The notes under the pieces: model-generated
Databases searched by the model: none
Told to the model about the DNA's origin: nothing
Seen by the model: the letters and a program-made list of their open reading frames with translations, nothing else
Program-made: the position numbers and the translations under genes
Part shown: piece after piece, positions 7,929 through 14,311 of the stretch
How positions within the stretch are numbered: the first letter of the stretch is position 1
Layout: each line of letters starts with the position of its first letter
From: Christensenella sp. UBA4379
GTDB taxonomy: Bacteria > Bacillota > Clostridia > Christensenellales > Aristaeellaceae
Length of the DNA stretch: 15,657 bases
Direction: 5' to 3'
Assembly (NCBI GenBank): GCA_002391225.1
Contig: DGRV01000097.1
Span: 23,716 to 39,372, forward strand

Positions 7929-7963
7929 CCCGGCTGAAGCAGATGCCTCAGTCGGGGTTCTTT
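7929..7963 (+). terminator. Hairpin at the convergent ends of the small gene and the TsaE fusion
   Basis: CCCGGCTGA (7929-7937) pairs with TCAGTCGGG (7948-7956) with one G-T wobble, followed by GTTCTTT. It lies 69 bp after the small + strand gene, and its right arm contains the stop codon of the - strand fusion gene. The T-run is broken, so the call is moderate. Confidence 0.5.
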
Positions 7964-8826
7964 ATATCTACGAGCAAAAGATTCCCTGCAGAAAGTCTGC
8001 AAGGGGAAACGAGAATCAGCCGTGTGCTTTCCGTGACCGGCTGGATGAATACTTCCGTCCGTTTTTCCGGCAGCAGATCCTCGGCGCGCTCCGCCCATTC
8101 CACCAGCGTTACGCCGCTGCCGGGGAGGTATTCCTGCGCGCCGATTTCGTAGAGCTCTTCCGGGTCCTCCACCCGGTACCAGTCGAAATGGTACAGGGGA
8201 AGCCGTCCTTCGTCATAGACGTTCAGGATGGTGAAGGAGGGGCTGGGCACCGGGCCGGTCACGCCCAGGCCCCGGGCGACGCCGCGGGAAAACTCGCTTT
8301 TCCCGGCCCCCATGTCTCCGCGCAGCACCAGCACGCTGCCCGCGGTCAGTCCTTTCGCCATCTGGGCGGAGAGGGCTCTGGTTTCTTCGGCGGAGAAGGT
8401 GAGGAATCCATCCGCCTCCGGGCAGCGGGCGGCCCAGGCGCGGGCGGTTTCGGCGTCCCGGTCAATCTGCTCCTTGAGCGCCGCCATAGAGGGGAAGAAA
8501 GCGGTTTCCCGGAGATACCGAAGAAAGGTAAGTCCAATGGTTTTCCCGTACAGGTCGCCATGGTCGTCCGGCAGGAAGGTTTCCACGGTGATCTCGTCCC
8601 GGTCGTCCGCCGTGGGGCGGAGGCCTACGTTCGTGACGCCCAGATGGCTGCGGCCCTCCAGGCTCACCCGGGTCCAGTATACGCCCTTGGGCGGCAGGAC
8701 GGCGTTTTCCAATAGCCTTAAGTTCGCCGTGGGAAAGCCGGCGGCGGCGCCCTTCCCCTGCCCGTGCACCACCGGGCCGGTCAATGTATGCAGCATGTCG
8801 TTTGACGCTCCGTTTTGTCGATTCAT
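7948..8826 (-). CDS. tsaE: Riboflavin kinase domain fused to TsaE (t6A synthesis ATPase)
   Basis: A 292-residue two-domain protein. Residues 11-125 match the flavokinase half of RibF, which makes FMN from riboflavin: GFPTAN (30-35), TNVGLRPT (65-72) and ETFLPDDHGDLYG with Glu82 as the expected catalytic base. The FAD-synthetase half of RibF is absent. Residues 140-275 match TsaE, the ATPase that works with TsaB and TsaD to place threonylcarbamoyl on A37 of tRNA: Walker A GDMGAGKS (170-177), SPSFTI, HFDWYR and VEWAERAEDLLP. TsaE alone is usually about 140-160 residues, so this is a true fusion with both motif sets intact. Start choice is uncertain: ATG at 8826 has GGAAG close upstream, while Met11 (8796) is where the flavokinase domain begins. 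The last 15 or so residues overlap hairpin sequence. TsaB, TsaD and RimI are not in the window. Confidence 0.88.
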   Translation of the reverse strand: MNRQNGASNDMLHTLTGPVVHGQGKGAAAGFPTANLRLLENAVLPPKGVYWTRVSLEGRSHLGVTNVGLRPTADDRDEITVETFLPDDHGDLYGKTIGLTFLRYLRETAFFPSMAALKEQIDRDAETARAWAARCPEADGFLTFSAEETRALSAQMAKGLTAGSVLVLRGDMGAGKSEFSRGVARGLGVTGPVPSPSFTILNVYDEGRLPLYHFDWYRVEDPEELYEIGAQEYLPGSGVTLVEWAERAEDLLPEKRTEVFIQPVTESTRLILVSPCRLSAGNLLLVDIKNPD

Positions 8827-8857
8827 CTGTCTTCCAGAAAATAGGGGAGACGGACAC

Positions 8858-8887
8858 AGTATACAACATGGAAGAGGGTTTGATCAA
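8858..8887 (-). promoter_or_regulatory. Promoter of the flavokinase-TsaE gene
   Basis: Read on the - strand: TTGATC (8887-8882), an 18-bp spacer, then TATACT (8863-8858). Transcription would start near 8851, giving a leader of about 25 nt before the ATG at 8826. Confidence 0.6.
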
Positions 8888-8921
8888 GCATTGAAACGCT
8901 CCGGGAATTTGTTACATTCTC

Positions 8922-8937
8922 CCGCCTTTTTCGGCGG
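8922..8937. repeat. Short hairpin between divergent promoters
   Basis: CCGCC (8922-8926) and GGCGG (8933-8937) flank TTTTTC. It lies between the two -35 elements and is probably not transcribed from either promoter, so it would act, if at all, as a DNA site. Confidence 0.35.
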
Positions 8938-8947
8938 CTTTCCCCGC

Positions 8948-8976
8948 TTGTAAGAAGCTGGAAGAAGCGGTATAAT
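8948..8976 (+). promoter_or_regulatory. Promoter of the LRR protein gene set
   Basis: TTGTAA (8948-8953), a 17-bp spacer, then a perfect TATAAT (8971-8976). Transcription would begin near 8983, about 60 nt before the ATG at 9043. This is the clearest promoter in the window. Confidence 0.7.
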
Positions 8977-9042
8977 ATCATCAGTTGCATCAGGGCAATC
9001 GCGTGCAGGACGAATAACACTTGATCCTGAGGAGGAGCTTCC

Positions 9043-10506
9043 ATGAAAAAAAGACAGGCGGCAAAAACAGCCATGCTTCTTTTTCTGTGCGTTCTGACGG
9101 CTTGGGCGCTTTGCTGCCCGGCCGCCCCTGCGGAAGAGGAGGAAGAGGACGAAGGCTTCTATGTGGAAAGCATCGAAGCCTGGGACCGGCCGTCGACCCT
9201 GGCCGAACTGGGGCTGTCCCAAAGCGCTCCGCTGTTCCTGGCCCCCTTTGACGACGCCCTCCGCCCGGAAACGGGAAAGACGGAGATTCAGCCGGGAGAC
9301 CGGTTCACCGTCCTTTCCGCGGCGGAAACCTGGCGTATGGTCCGGACGGAGGACCGCATCGGCTGGATCAAAACGGATCAGGAGCATGGGGTCAACTACG
9401 ACGTGTTTCCGACGGACACCACGCTGTGCCGCCTGACGATGAATGCCTCCCTGACCGACGACCCTCTGGGCTGGGGCCGGATCGTGACCTACCTCCACGC
9501 GGGGGATCAGGTCATCGCATTGGCGGAGCTTAAAACGTCCCTGGGCGACCTGTCCGGCCGGGTCCTGGTGGAAACGGAGGCCAAAGGGCGGACTGCCTGG
9601 CTGTTTATGGACAAAACCGCCCTGGAGGCCGTGCCGGTCGTTCAGTTTGAAGGCGGAACGCTGACCATCGCCGACGGGGTGACCCGGATAGGGGGCAGCA
9701 GCCTTGGCTGGCGGTATGATGATGATGAAGACCCCTATGGCGTCAACTCCCTTCTGCCCCTGCGCAAAGGCGAAATCGACGCCGGCTGTATCGTTACCTC
9801 GGAATATCTGGACGGCTATGACGAGAAAACGGAAACCTTCCGCACCCGGGTGGACAGGATTCGCTTTCCCCGGTCACTGACGGCAATCGGGGACACCGCT
9901 CTGACCTTCGGCAGCTTCCCGGAATTCCGCCTTCCTGAGCGCCTTCAATATCTTGCCAAAGGCGCTTTTTACGCCGTCAGCTTTGGGAAGATCATCATTC
10001 CAGCCGGCTGTACGGGCGATGTGACACGCTGCTTTGATCGCTGCGATATTGGGGAATTTGTCGTGGAGGAGGGAAATCCCGTGTACTCCTCCCGGGACGG
10101 GGTCCTGTTCAGCGCGGACGGGACGGTGCTGCTCAAGTATCCGGACGGGAAAAAGGACCTGCACTACGATGTGCCGAACGGCGTGACGGAAATCGCCGAC
10201 TGGGCTTTCAGCAGCGATTTGATGGATAACCCGCTCCAGACGATTTCCCTGCCGATGGGGTTAAAAAAGATCGGCCAATACGCCTTCTGTGGCTGCGGCA
10301 GGCTGCACAGCCTGACCGTCCCGCTGACGGTGACGGAGCTTTCGGAAAACGCCTTTGTAGGCTGCGTCAGTCTGGAGCGCCTTTCTCTCCCGCCGGGGCT
10401 GGAGGCGCTGAAAGACGAGAACTGGGCGGAATACGCCGATCTGACCTGGTATAATGGGGACAACGGAACGACCCTGCCGGAGCCGATGGAAGATGAGGGC
10501 TGGTAA
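9043..10506 (+). CDS. Secreted protein with SH3-like domains and BspA-type leucine-rich repeats
   Basis: A 487-residue exported protein. Residues 1-30 are a signal peptide (KKRQ, hydrophobic core, APA), followed by an acidic stretch EEEEEDE. Two SH3-like segments follow: about 62-115, ending RIGWIK, and about 125-195, ending TAWLFMDK. From about 200 come BspA-type (LRR_5) repeats, with the hallmark segment EEGNPVYSSRDGVLF (342-356) and a later SADG...YP, plus repeats such as LTVPLTVTELSENAFVGC. No wall anchor or transmembrane segment follows, and it ends in an acidic tail. BspA-type proteins are commonly surface adhesins or ligand binders in gut bacteria; that role is inferred. GAGGAGG precedes the ATG. 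It is the first gene after the promoter at 8948-8976. Confidence 0.85.
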   Translation: MKKRQAAKTAMLLFLCVLTAWALCCPAAPAEEEEEDEGFYVESIEAWDRPSTLAELGLSQSAPLFLAPFDDALRPETGKTEIQPGDRFTVLSAAETWRMVRTEDRIGWIKTDQEHGVNYDVFPTDTTLCRLTMNASLTDDPLGWGRIVTYLHAGDQVIALAELKTSLGDLSGRVLVETEAKGRTAWLFMDKTALEAVPVVQFEGGTLTIADGVTRIGGSSLGWRYDDDEDPYGVNSLLPLRKGEIDAGCIVTSEYLDGYDEKTETFRTRVDRIRFPRSLTAIGDTALTFGSFPEFRLPERLQYLAKGAFYAVSFGKIIIPAGCTGDVTRCFDRCDIGEFVVEEGNPVYSSRDGVLFSADGTVLLKYPDGKKDLHYDVPNGVTEIADWAFSSDLMDNPLQTISLPMGLKKIGQYAFCGCGRLHSLTVPLTVTELSENAFVGCVSLERLSLPPGLEALKDENWAEYADLTWYNGDNGTTLPEPMEDEGW

Positions 10507-10524
10507 GAAAGGGGAGATGTCAGG

Positions 10525-10620
10525 ATGATCAGGCGATGGCTTTTGCTGCTGACGGTTCATTTCTTCCGGCTTTCTATTGCGAACTATTGGAAAAACATGA
10601 ACGATACTCTACAGAAATGA
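10525..10620 (+). CDS. Possible 31-residue peptide or leader ORF
   Basis: A 31-codon ORF begins MIRRWLLLLTVHFF and ends NMNDTLQK. It has a good ribosome site (AGGGGAG, 8 bp before the ATG), begins 18 bp after the LRR gene and ends 15 bp before the PstS-like gene. The start resembles a signal peptide or a single membrane segment. It may be a small membrane peptide, a translated leader that couples the two neighbours, or the remnant of an exported protein. Its length alone gives little statistical support. Confidence 0.35.
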   Translation: MIRRWLLLLTVHFFRLSIANYWKNMNDTLQK

Positions 10621-10635
10621 TGAGGAGGTATTCTA

Positions 10636-11685
10636 ATGAAACGTTTTGCTTTGACGGCGCTGACGATCCTGGCGGTCCTGTCCCTGTCTTGTTCCGCTTT
10701 TTCTGAAAGCGGGTCCTGGGGGCAGATCAACCAGTCCCTGGCCAGGGGGGAGAACTGGCAGCGGTATGTGACGGAACGGAATGATTTCCAGCTGGGCGAA
10801 AAGAAGCCCTATGAGGGCAGCGACAATCTCTTTGTTCAGGCCTGGGGGGACTATCCCTCCATCGACGGTTCCACCGTCTGCGTGCCGCTGGCAATGGAAT
10901 TGGCCCGGCAGTGGCTGGACCTCAAGGAAGAGGACCTCAACGGCTTCGTGAGCTTTTCCACTACTCCTTACGCCTACGACCGCCTGACCGAAGGAAAGGC
11001 CAACCCGATGGTGACCATCGTGTCTCAGGGCGTGATGATGGACGATACCCACCCGGTGGACATCGTCCTGGGCACCGGCCCGAACGCGGACGAGCGGCAG
11101 GCGGCGCAGGACGCCGGGGTGGAGCTGGTGATGGTGCCGGTCTGCTACGACGCCTTCGTCTTCCTGGTCAATACGGGCAACCCGGTGGAGAACCTGTCCG
11201 CCGAACAGATCCGGGGCATCTACAGCGGGCAGATCAAGGACTGGGGCGAGGTCAGCGGGTCCGACGGGCTGGAGATTCGGGCCTACCAGCGGCCCCACGG
11301 CAGCGGCAGCCAGACGGCCATGGAGGAGCTGGTCATGCAGGGGGCCGAGCTGGACGCCGAGTCCAACTACATCTCCGACGGCATGGCGGACCTCATCGCC
11401 CAGGTGGGCAATTACGACAATTCCGGAGCGGCCATCGGCTACTCCTACCTGTACTACGTGGAGGGCCTGTATAAGAGCGGGAGCCTCCGCGTGCTGAGCG
11501 TGGACGGCGTTTCCCCGACCCCGGAAAACCTGCGCTCCGGCGCATACCCGTATACGGTGTATTATTACGCCGTGTACCGGAAAGGCAATGAAAACGCCGA
11601 GCGCTTCGTCAACTGGCTCGCCTCCGAAGCGGGCCAGCGCTGTGTCCGGCAGGCCGGCTACATCCCGGTGACGGCGGTGGAGTGA
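10636..11685 (+). CDS. Orphan PstS-like (phosphate-type) substrate-binding protein
   Basis: A 349-residue exported binding protein of the PstS-like periplasmic-binding superfamily. Residues 1-24 are a signal peptide. Cys19 lies in LSLSC, a poor lipobox, so lipid anchoring is uncertain. Ligand-site motifs are visible: IDGSTVCVPL (76-85) and RPHGSGSQTAMEE (219-231). Between them NLSAEQIRGIYSGQIKDW (186-203) is a hallmark of the family, in which such proteins bind phosphate or a related oxyanion. The Ser-Thr and Gly-Ser-Gly positions fit oxyanion contacts. No permease or ATPase genes (pstC, pstA, pstB) are near, so it may feed a distant transporter or act as a sensor or surface protein. GAGGAGG precedes the ATG. 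It is probably cotranscribed with the LRR gene and ends at a strong terminator. Confidence 0.85.
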   Translation: MKRFALTALTILAVLSLSCSAFSESGSWGQINQSLARGENWQRYVTERNDFQLGEKKPYEGSDNLFVQAWGDYPSIDGSTVCVPLAMELARQWLDLKEEDLNGFVSFSTTPYAYDRLTEGKANPMVTIVSQGVMMDDTHPVDIVLGTGPNADERQAAQDAGVELVMVPVCYDAFVFLVNTGNPVENLSAEQIRGIYSGQIKDWGEVSGSDGLEIRAYQRPHGSGSQTAMEELVMQGAELDAESNYISDGMADLIAQVGNYDNSGAAIGYSYLYYVEGLYKSGSLRVLSVDGVSPTPENLRSGAYPYTVYYYAVYRKGNENAERFVNWLASEAGQRCVRQAGYIPVTAVE

Positions 11686-11716
11686 ATCAGGCAAAAACGA
11701 AGAATGATTCTATAAA

Positions 11717-11762
11717 TGATCAAAGGCGCGTTCCCCTTTTCCGGGAGACGCGCCTTTGATCA
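11717..11762. terminator. Strong bidirectional terminator
   Basis: TGATCAAAGGCGCGT (11717-11731) and ACGCGCCTTTGATCA (11748-11762) are perfect 15-bp reverse complements, with TCCC/GGGA pairing inside. AAATTTAAT follows on the + strand and TTTATAG on the - strand. It lies 31 bp after the PstS-like gene and just beyond the end of the glycosyltransferase gene, so it serves both. Confidence 0.85.
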
Positions 11763-11765
11763 AAT

Positions 11766-12785
11766 TTAATTATAACCGAAAATTTTTTGGGCGAGACGGT
11801 ACCCGCCAATGACCACGGAGCGGCCGAACCGGCCCGGGAGATGGAGGACCCGGCCGAAGATGCGGCGGCGCAGGGTCCGGTACACCCGGGGGTTTTCCTT
11901 CTCAATATAGTCCCAGAGCTCCTGCTTTTTTCGCAGGTTTTCCTCCGTCCCGCTTTTGATCAGCAGCACGGAAGAGACCGTGGTGATGATCTCCAGGAAA
12001 TTCAGCATGTACTTTCGCTTGTGAAGGTTGGAGACGGCATAGGGGTCCGCCGAGGAAATCAGCAGGCGGTTGACCAGCAGGGCCTGGTCGATCCGGCGGA
12101 TCATGACCTGCTCCTGGACGGACTGGTCGTCCCGGCCGATAAAGTAATGATAAAAATCGACGTCCAGGTAGACCATGCGCTCCACCTGCTTGAGCGGGAT
12201 GTAGACATACAGCTCGTCCACATAGAAGGTGTGCAGGGGCAGGTCCAGCCCGCAGTCGCGCAGCAGCTGGGTGCGGTAGATCACAGAGTGCATCAGGATG
12301 TACTGGCCGATGCGGAAATGCCGGGTTTCCTCCCACCCGAAGACACGGCCCTGGGGCAGGGCGTGGGTGTAGCGCATGGTGTACTTGTGCCGGGCCCCGG
12401 CCTTGTCGTAGATGTAGTTGCTGATCAGCATGTCGACCGGGTCTTTGCGGTAGGACCGCAGGGCTTCCAGTATCTTGGGGTAGGCGTCCGCGTCCGCCCA
12501 GTCGTCGCTGTCCACCACCTTAAAGTACAGGCCGCTGGCGTTTTTCAGCCCCGTCATCACAGCCCCGCCGTGGCCGGCGTTTTTCTGGTGGATGGCGCGG
12601 ACGATGCCCGGGTATTTCCGCTCGTATTCGTCGGCGATCTGGGCCGTGCGGTCCTTGGAGCCGTCGTCCACGATGAGGATTTCTACCTCGTCCCCGCCGG
12701 GCAGGAGGGATTCGATGGCGTGCGCCATGTAATCCTGCGAGTTATAGGAGGGGATGGCGATGGTCAGTAATTTCAATGATTTCAT
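11766..12785 (-). CDS. Family 2 glycosyltransferase
   Basis: About 339 residues; a GT-A fold transferase that uses a nucleotide sugar. Numbered from the ATG at 12785: TIAIPSYNS is the nucleotide-binding start, IVDDGS (38-43) follows, and DSDD (92-95) is the metal-binding DxD-type motif, with AGHGGA (70-75) between. The C-terminal third is helical and basic, with no membrane segments, so it probably sits on the inner face of the membrane. The start is uncertain: TTG 12791 has no ribosome site, ATG 12785 has GGAG touching it, and TTG 12776 has GGAG at an ideal 9-bp distance and gives the typical N-terminus MKLLTIAIPSYN. It follows the ROK kinase by 45 bp and is probably cotranscribed. Acceptor and product are unknown; surface glycan or wall polymer synthesis is a reasonable guess. 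Confidence 0.88.
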   Translation of the reverse strand: MKSLKLLTIAIPSYNSQDYMAHAIESLLPGGDEVEILIVDDGSKDRTAQIADEYERKYPGIVRAIHQKNAGHGGAVMTGLKNASGLYFKVVDSDDWADADAYPKILEALRSYRKDPVDMLISNYIYDKAGARHKYTMRYTHALPQGRVFGWEETRHFRIGQYILMHSVIYRTQLLRDCGLDLPLHTFYVDELYVYIPLKQVERMVYLDVDFYHYFIGRDDQSVQEQVMIRRIDQALLVNRLLISSADPYAVSNLHKRKYMLNFLEIITTVSSVLLIKSGTEENLRKKQELWDYIEKENPRVYRTLRRRIFGRVLHLPGRFGRSVVIGGYRLAQKIFGYN

Positions 12786-12789
12786 CTCC
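12786..12789 (-). promoter_or_regulatory. Ribosome site that bears on the glycosyltransferase start
   Basis: The only good Shine-Dalgarno core (GGAG on the - strand) abuts the ATG at 12785 with no spacing. It lies 9 bp before a TTG at 12776, so translation may begin at that TTG. Confidence 0.5.
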
Positions 12790-12830
12790 AATGAAGAAAG
12801 TATTGGTTCAACTTGCGCGATGAAATCAGG

Positions 12831-13790
12831 TTATTTGTCCACGATCATCGACAGCGCGCCGTAGAGGACGGAATCGTCGCCCAGTGCGGCTTTTTTCAGC
12901 TCCACCGTCGGACGGATGGAGAGCATGCAGTAGCGGTCCACCTCGTCCAGGATCTTTTCAAGGAAAATATCGCCCACCGCCTCGATGACGCCGCCGCCGT
13001 AGATCACCACCTCGGGGCTGATGGTGTTGATCATGTTGCCCGTGGCGACCGCCAGCCAGTGGCAGGCCCGGTCGACCGCTTCCATGGCCACCTGATCCTT
13101 GGCCTCCAGAGCCCGTTTGAGGGCCTTGCTCTTAAAGACGGAGCCGTCCAGGGCGTCGGACATCATGCTCTTGCGGCCCCTTTGCACCTGCTGGCGGATG
13201 TAGCCGGACATGCCCTGCTTGCTGGAAAACGCTTCCAGGCACCCCCGCTGGCCGCAGTTGCACAAAGGGCCCTCCGGGTCCATCGTCATATGGCCGAACT
13301 CGGCCCCCTTGAACAGGTGGCCGGTGTACAGCTTGCCGTTCAGGATCAGCCCGCCGCCCATGCCGGTGCCCACGAAGAAGCCGACCACGTCGCGGTAGCC
13401 CTTGGCCGCCCCGTACATGAACTCGCCCAAAACGCCCACGTTCACGTCGTTGCCGATGCGGAAGGGCACGCCGAATTCCTTTTCGATGGGCTTTTTGATG
13501 TCGTAGTCCCGCCAGGGCAGGTTCGGGGAAAACAGCACGACGCCCTCGTCCTGGTTGATGACGCCAGGAGCGCCGGCGGCGATGGCCCGGACGCTGCTCA
13601 GCTTAATGCCGGATTCTTTGATCATCTCCCGGACGACGCTGATGATGACCTGTTCGATGTTTTCGGAGGAGTCGCCCCCGGACTTGGTCTTTTTCTTGAG
13701 CCGGTAAATCGGTTTTTTGTCCTGATCAAAAATGGCCCCCAGCACCTTGGTGCCGCCGATGTCCAGACATACGCTGTATTCCGCTGCCAT
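12831..13790 (-). CDS. ROK-family sugar kinase (glucokinase-like)
   Basis: A 319-residue cytosolic kinase of the ROK family, which phosphorylates glucose, N-acetylmannosamine or related hexoses with ATP. The phosphate-binding motif LDIGGTK (9-15) contains Asp10. Asp115 in GNDVN is the catalytic base. GAEFGHMT (162-169) carries Glu164 and His167. The zinc motif CNCGQRGCLEAF (177-188) has Cys177, Cys179 and Cys184. There is no N-terminal DNA-binding domain, so it is a kinase rather than a ROK repressor. AAGGAGG sits 9 bp before the ATG. It is the first gene of a two-gene - strand set with the glycosyltransferase. The sugar substrate is not certain from sequence. Its transcript would carry the long hairpin-rich leader at 13791-14130. 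Confidence 0.92.
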   Translation of the reverse strand: MAAEYSVCLDIGGTKVLGAIFDQDKKPIYRLKKKTKSGGDSSENIEQVIISVVREMIKESGIKLSSVRAIAAGAPGVINQDEGVVLFSPNLPWRDYDIKKPIEKEFGVPFRIGNDVNVGVLGEFMYGAAKGYRDVVGFFVGTGMGGGLILNGKLYTGHLFKGAEFGHMTMDPEGPLCNCGQRGCLEAFSSKQGMSGYIRQQVQRGRKSMMSDALDGSVFKSKALKRALEAKDQVAMEAVDRACHWLAVATGNMINTISPEVVIYGGGVIEAVGDIFLEKILDEVDRYCMLSIRPTVELKKAALGDDSVLYGALSMIVDK

Positions 13791-13823
13791 ATCAAAACGC
13801 CTCCTTCAGTTTTTCCCGTGCGC

Positions 13824-13850
13824 AACTGTTCAGTCATCGACTGAACAGTT
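13824..13850. repeat. Perfect hairpin (11-bp arms, 5-nt loop)
   Basis: AACTGTTCAGT (13824-13834) and ACTGAACAGTT (13840-13850) are exact reverse complements around CATCG. The AACTGT/ACAGTT core resembles the hairpin at 9-33. Confidence 0.75.
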
Positions 13851-13852
13851 AC

Positions 13853-13879
13853 TGGGACGGGGACGCTGTCCCCTTCCCA
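13853..13879. repeat. GC-rich hairpin
   Basis: GGGGAC (13859-13864) and GTCCCC (13868-13873) flank GCT, and TGGGA (13853-13857) pairs with TCCCA (13875-13879) outside one mismatch. Confidence 0.7.
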
Positions 13880-13891
13880 CGCTTTCCCCTA

Positions 13892-13936
13892 CGGATTTGC
13901 CTTTCGCCCTTTCAGGGCTCACGGGCGGCAAATCCG
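13892..13936. repeat. Inverted repeat with 10-bp arms
   Basis: CGGATTTGCC (13892-13901) and GGCAAATCCG (13927-13936) are exact reverse complements. Inside, CGCCC (13905-13909) can pair with GGGCG (13923-13927), competing with a GCCC/GGGC pair (13906-13909 with 13915-13918), so two alternative folds exist. Confidence 0.7.
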
Positions 13937-13944
13937 CAAGGTAC

Positions 13945-14012
13945 GCATTTTTGCTCCCGCAGAAGTGAAGGTGTCTTCTCTTCCTGAGGCACATTCTGCT
14001 CCGCAAAAATGC
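13945..14012. repeat. Inverted repeat with 10-bp arms and an inner stem
   Basis: GCATTTTTGC (13945-13954) and GCAAAAATGC (14003-14012) are exact reverse complements, with GCAGAA (13959-13964) and TTCTGC (13994-13999) pairing inside. Confidence 0.7.
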
Positions 14013-14047
14013 TCCTCGCGGCGTACATGCCGCCGCTGCGGATTACC

Positions 14048-14071
14048 ATCAGGGGGAGGAATCCCCCTGAT
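14048..14071. repeat. Perfect hairpin (9-bp arms, 6-nt loop)
   Basis: ATCAGGGGG (14048-14056) and CCCCCTGAT (14063-14071) flank AGGAAT. No T-run follows on either strand. Confidence 0.75.
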
Positions 14072-14136
14072 CACCCCCCGCCGTTCAATGGCAAACTCCT
14101 TTCGATCTCAGGGGACTGAATGATTACCATATTATC

Positions 14137-14165
14137 ATCATAACACAAAAGCGCGGATGACTCAA
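14137..14165 (-). promoter_or_regulatory. Promoter of the ROK kinase and glycosyltransferase set
   Basis: Read on the - strand: TTGAGT (14165-14160), a 17-bp spacer, then TATGAT (14142-14137). Transcription would start near 14130, leaving a leader of about 340 nt. The -35 matches only 4 of 6 positions. Confidence 0.5.
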
Positions 14166-14240
14166 CCTATCTTTTTCATATCAGGAAATCAAAAATGCGT
14201 ATGGAAGGAGACACAATCATCCGCCGATACGTTTTTTTTA

Positions 14241-14268
14241 TTGCAATTTTTGCGGACTGGTGTATGAT
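14241..14268 (+). promoter_or_regulatory. Promoter of recD2
   Basis: TTGCAA (14241-14246), a 16-bp spacer, then TATGAT (14263-14268). An eight-T run (14232-14239) just upstream could act as an UP-type element. Transcription would start near 14275, giving a leader of about 37 nt. Confidence 0.6.
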
Positions 14269-14311
14269 GGAGTACAGGAACAAACCGGAGCGCCGGTCAG
14301 GGAGGTCAGCG

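Larger units (their letters stand above)
13791..14130 (-). other. Hairpin-packed leader or palindromic repeat element before the ROK kinase
   Basis: About 340 nt lie between the predicted - strand start of transcription (near 14130) and the kinase start. They hold at least five stems, in transcript order: 14071-14048 (9 bp), 14012-13945 (10 bp plus an inner GCAGAA/TTCTGC pair), 13936-13892 (10 bp plus CGCCC/GGGCG), 13879-13853 (5+6 bp) and 13850-13824 (11 bp). The ribosome site (13800-13806) lies outside all of them, and no U-run follows any stem, so classical attenuation is not shown. It may be a cis-regulatory RNA or a dispersed palindromic element. Confidence 0.5.

Noticed and set aside
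13912..14028. A 38-codon ORF on the - strand (MYAARSIFAEQN...)
   Set aside because: It has no ribosome site and its codons are made up mainly of the arms of the inverted repeat at 13945-14012, so the frame is better explained as a by-product of the palindromes.
14195..14239. Hairpin plus eight Ts as an intrinsic terminator
   Set aside because: The stem is only CGTAT/ATACG with a large loop, and no + strand gene upstream needs it because transcription already ends at 11762. The T-run fits better as part of the recD2 promoter.
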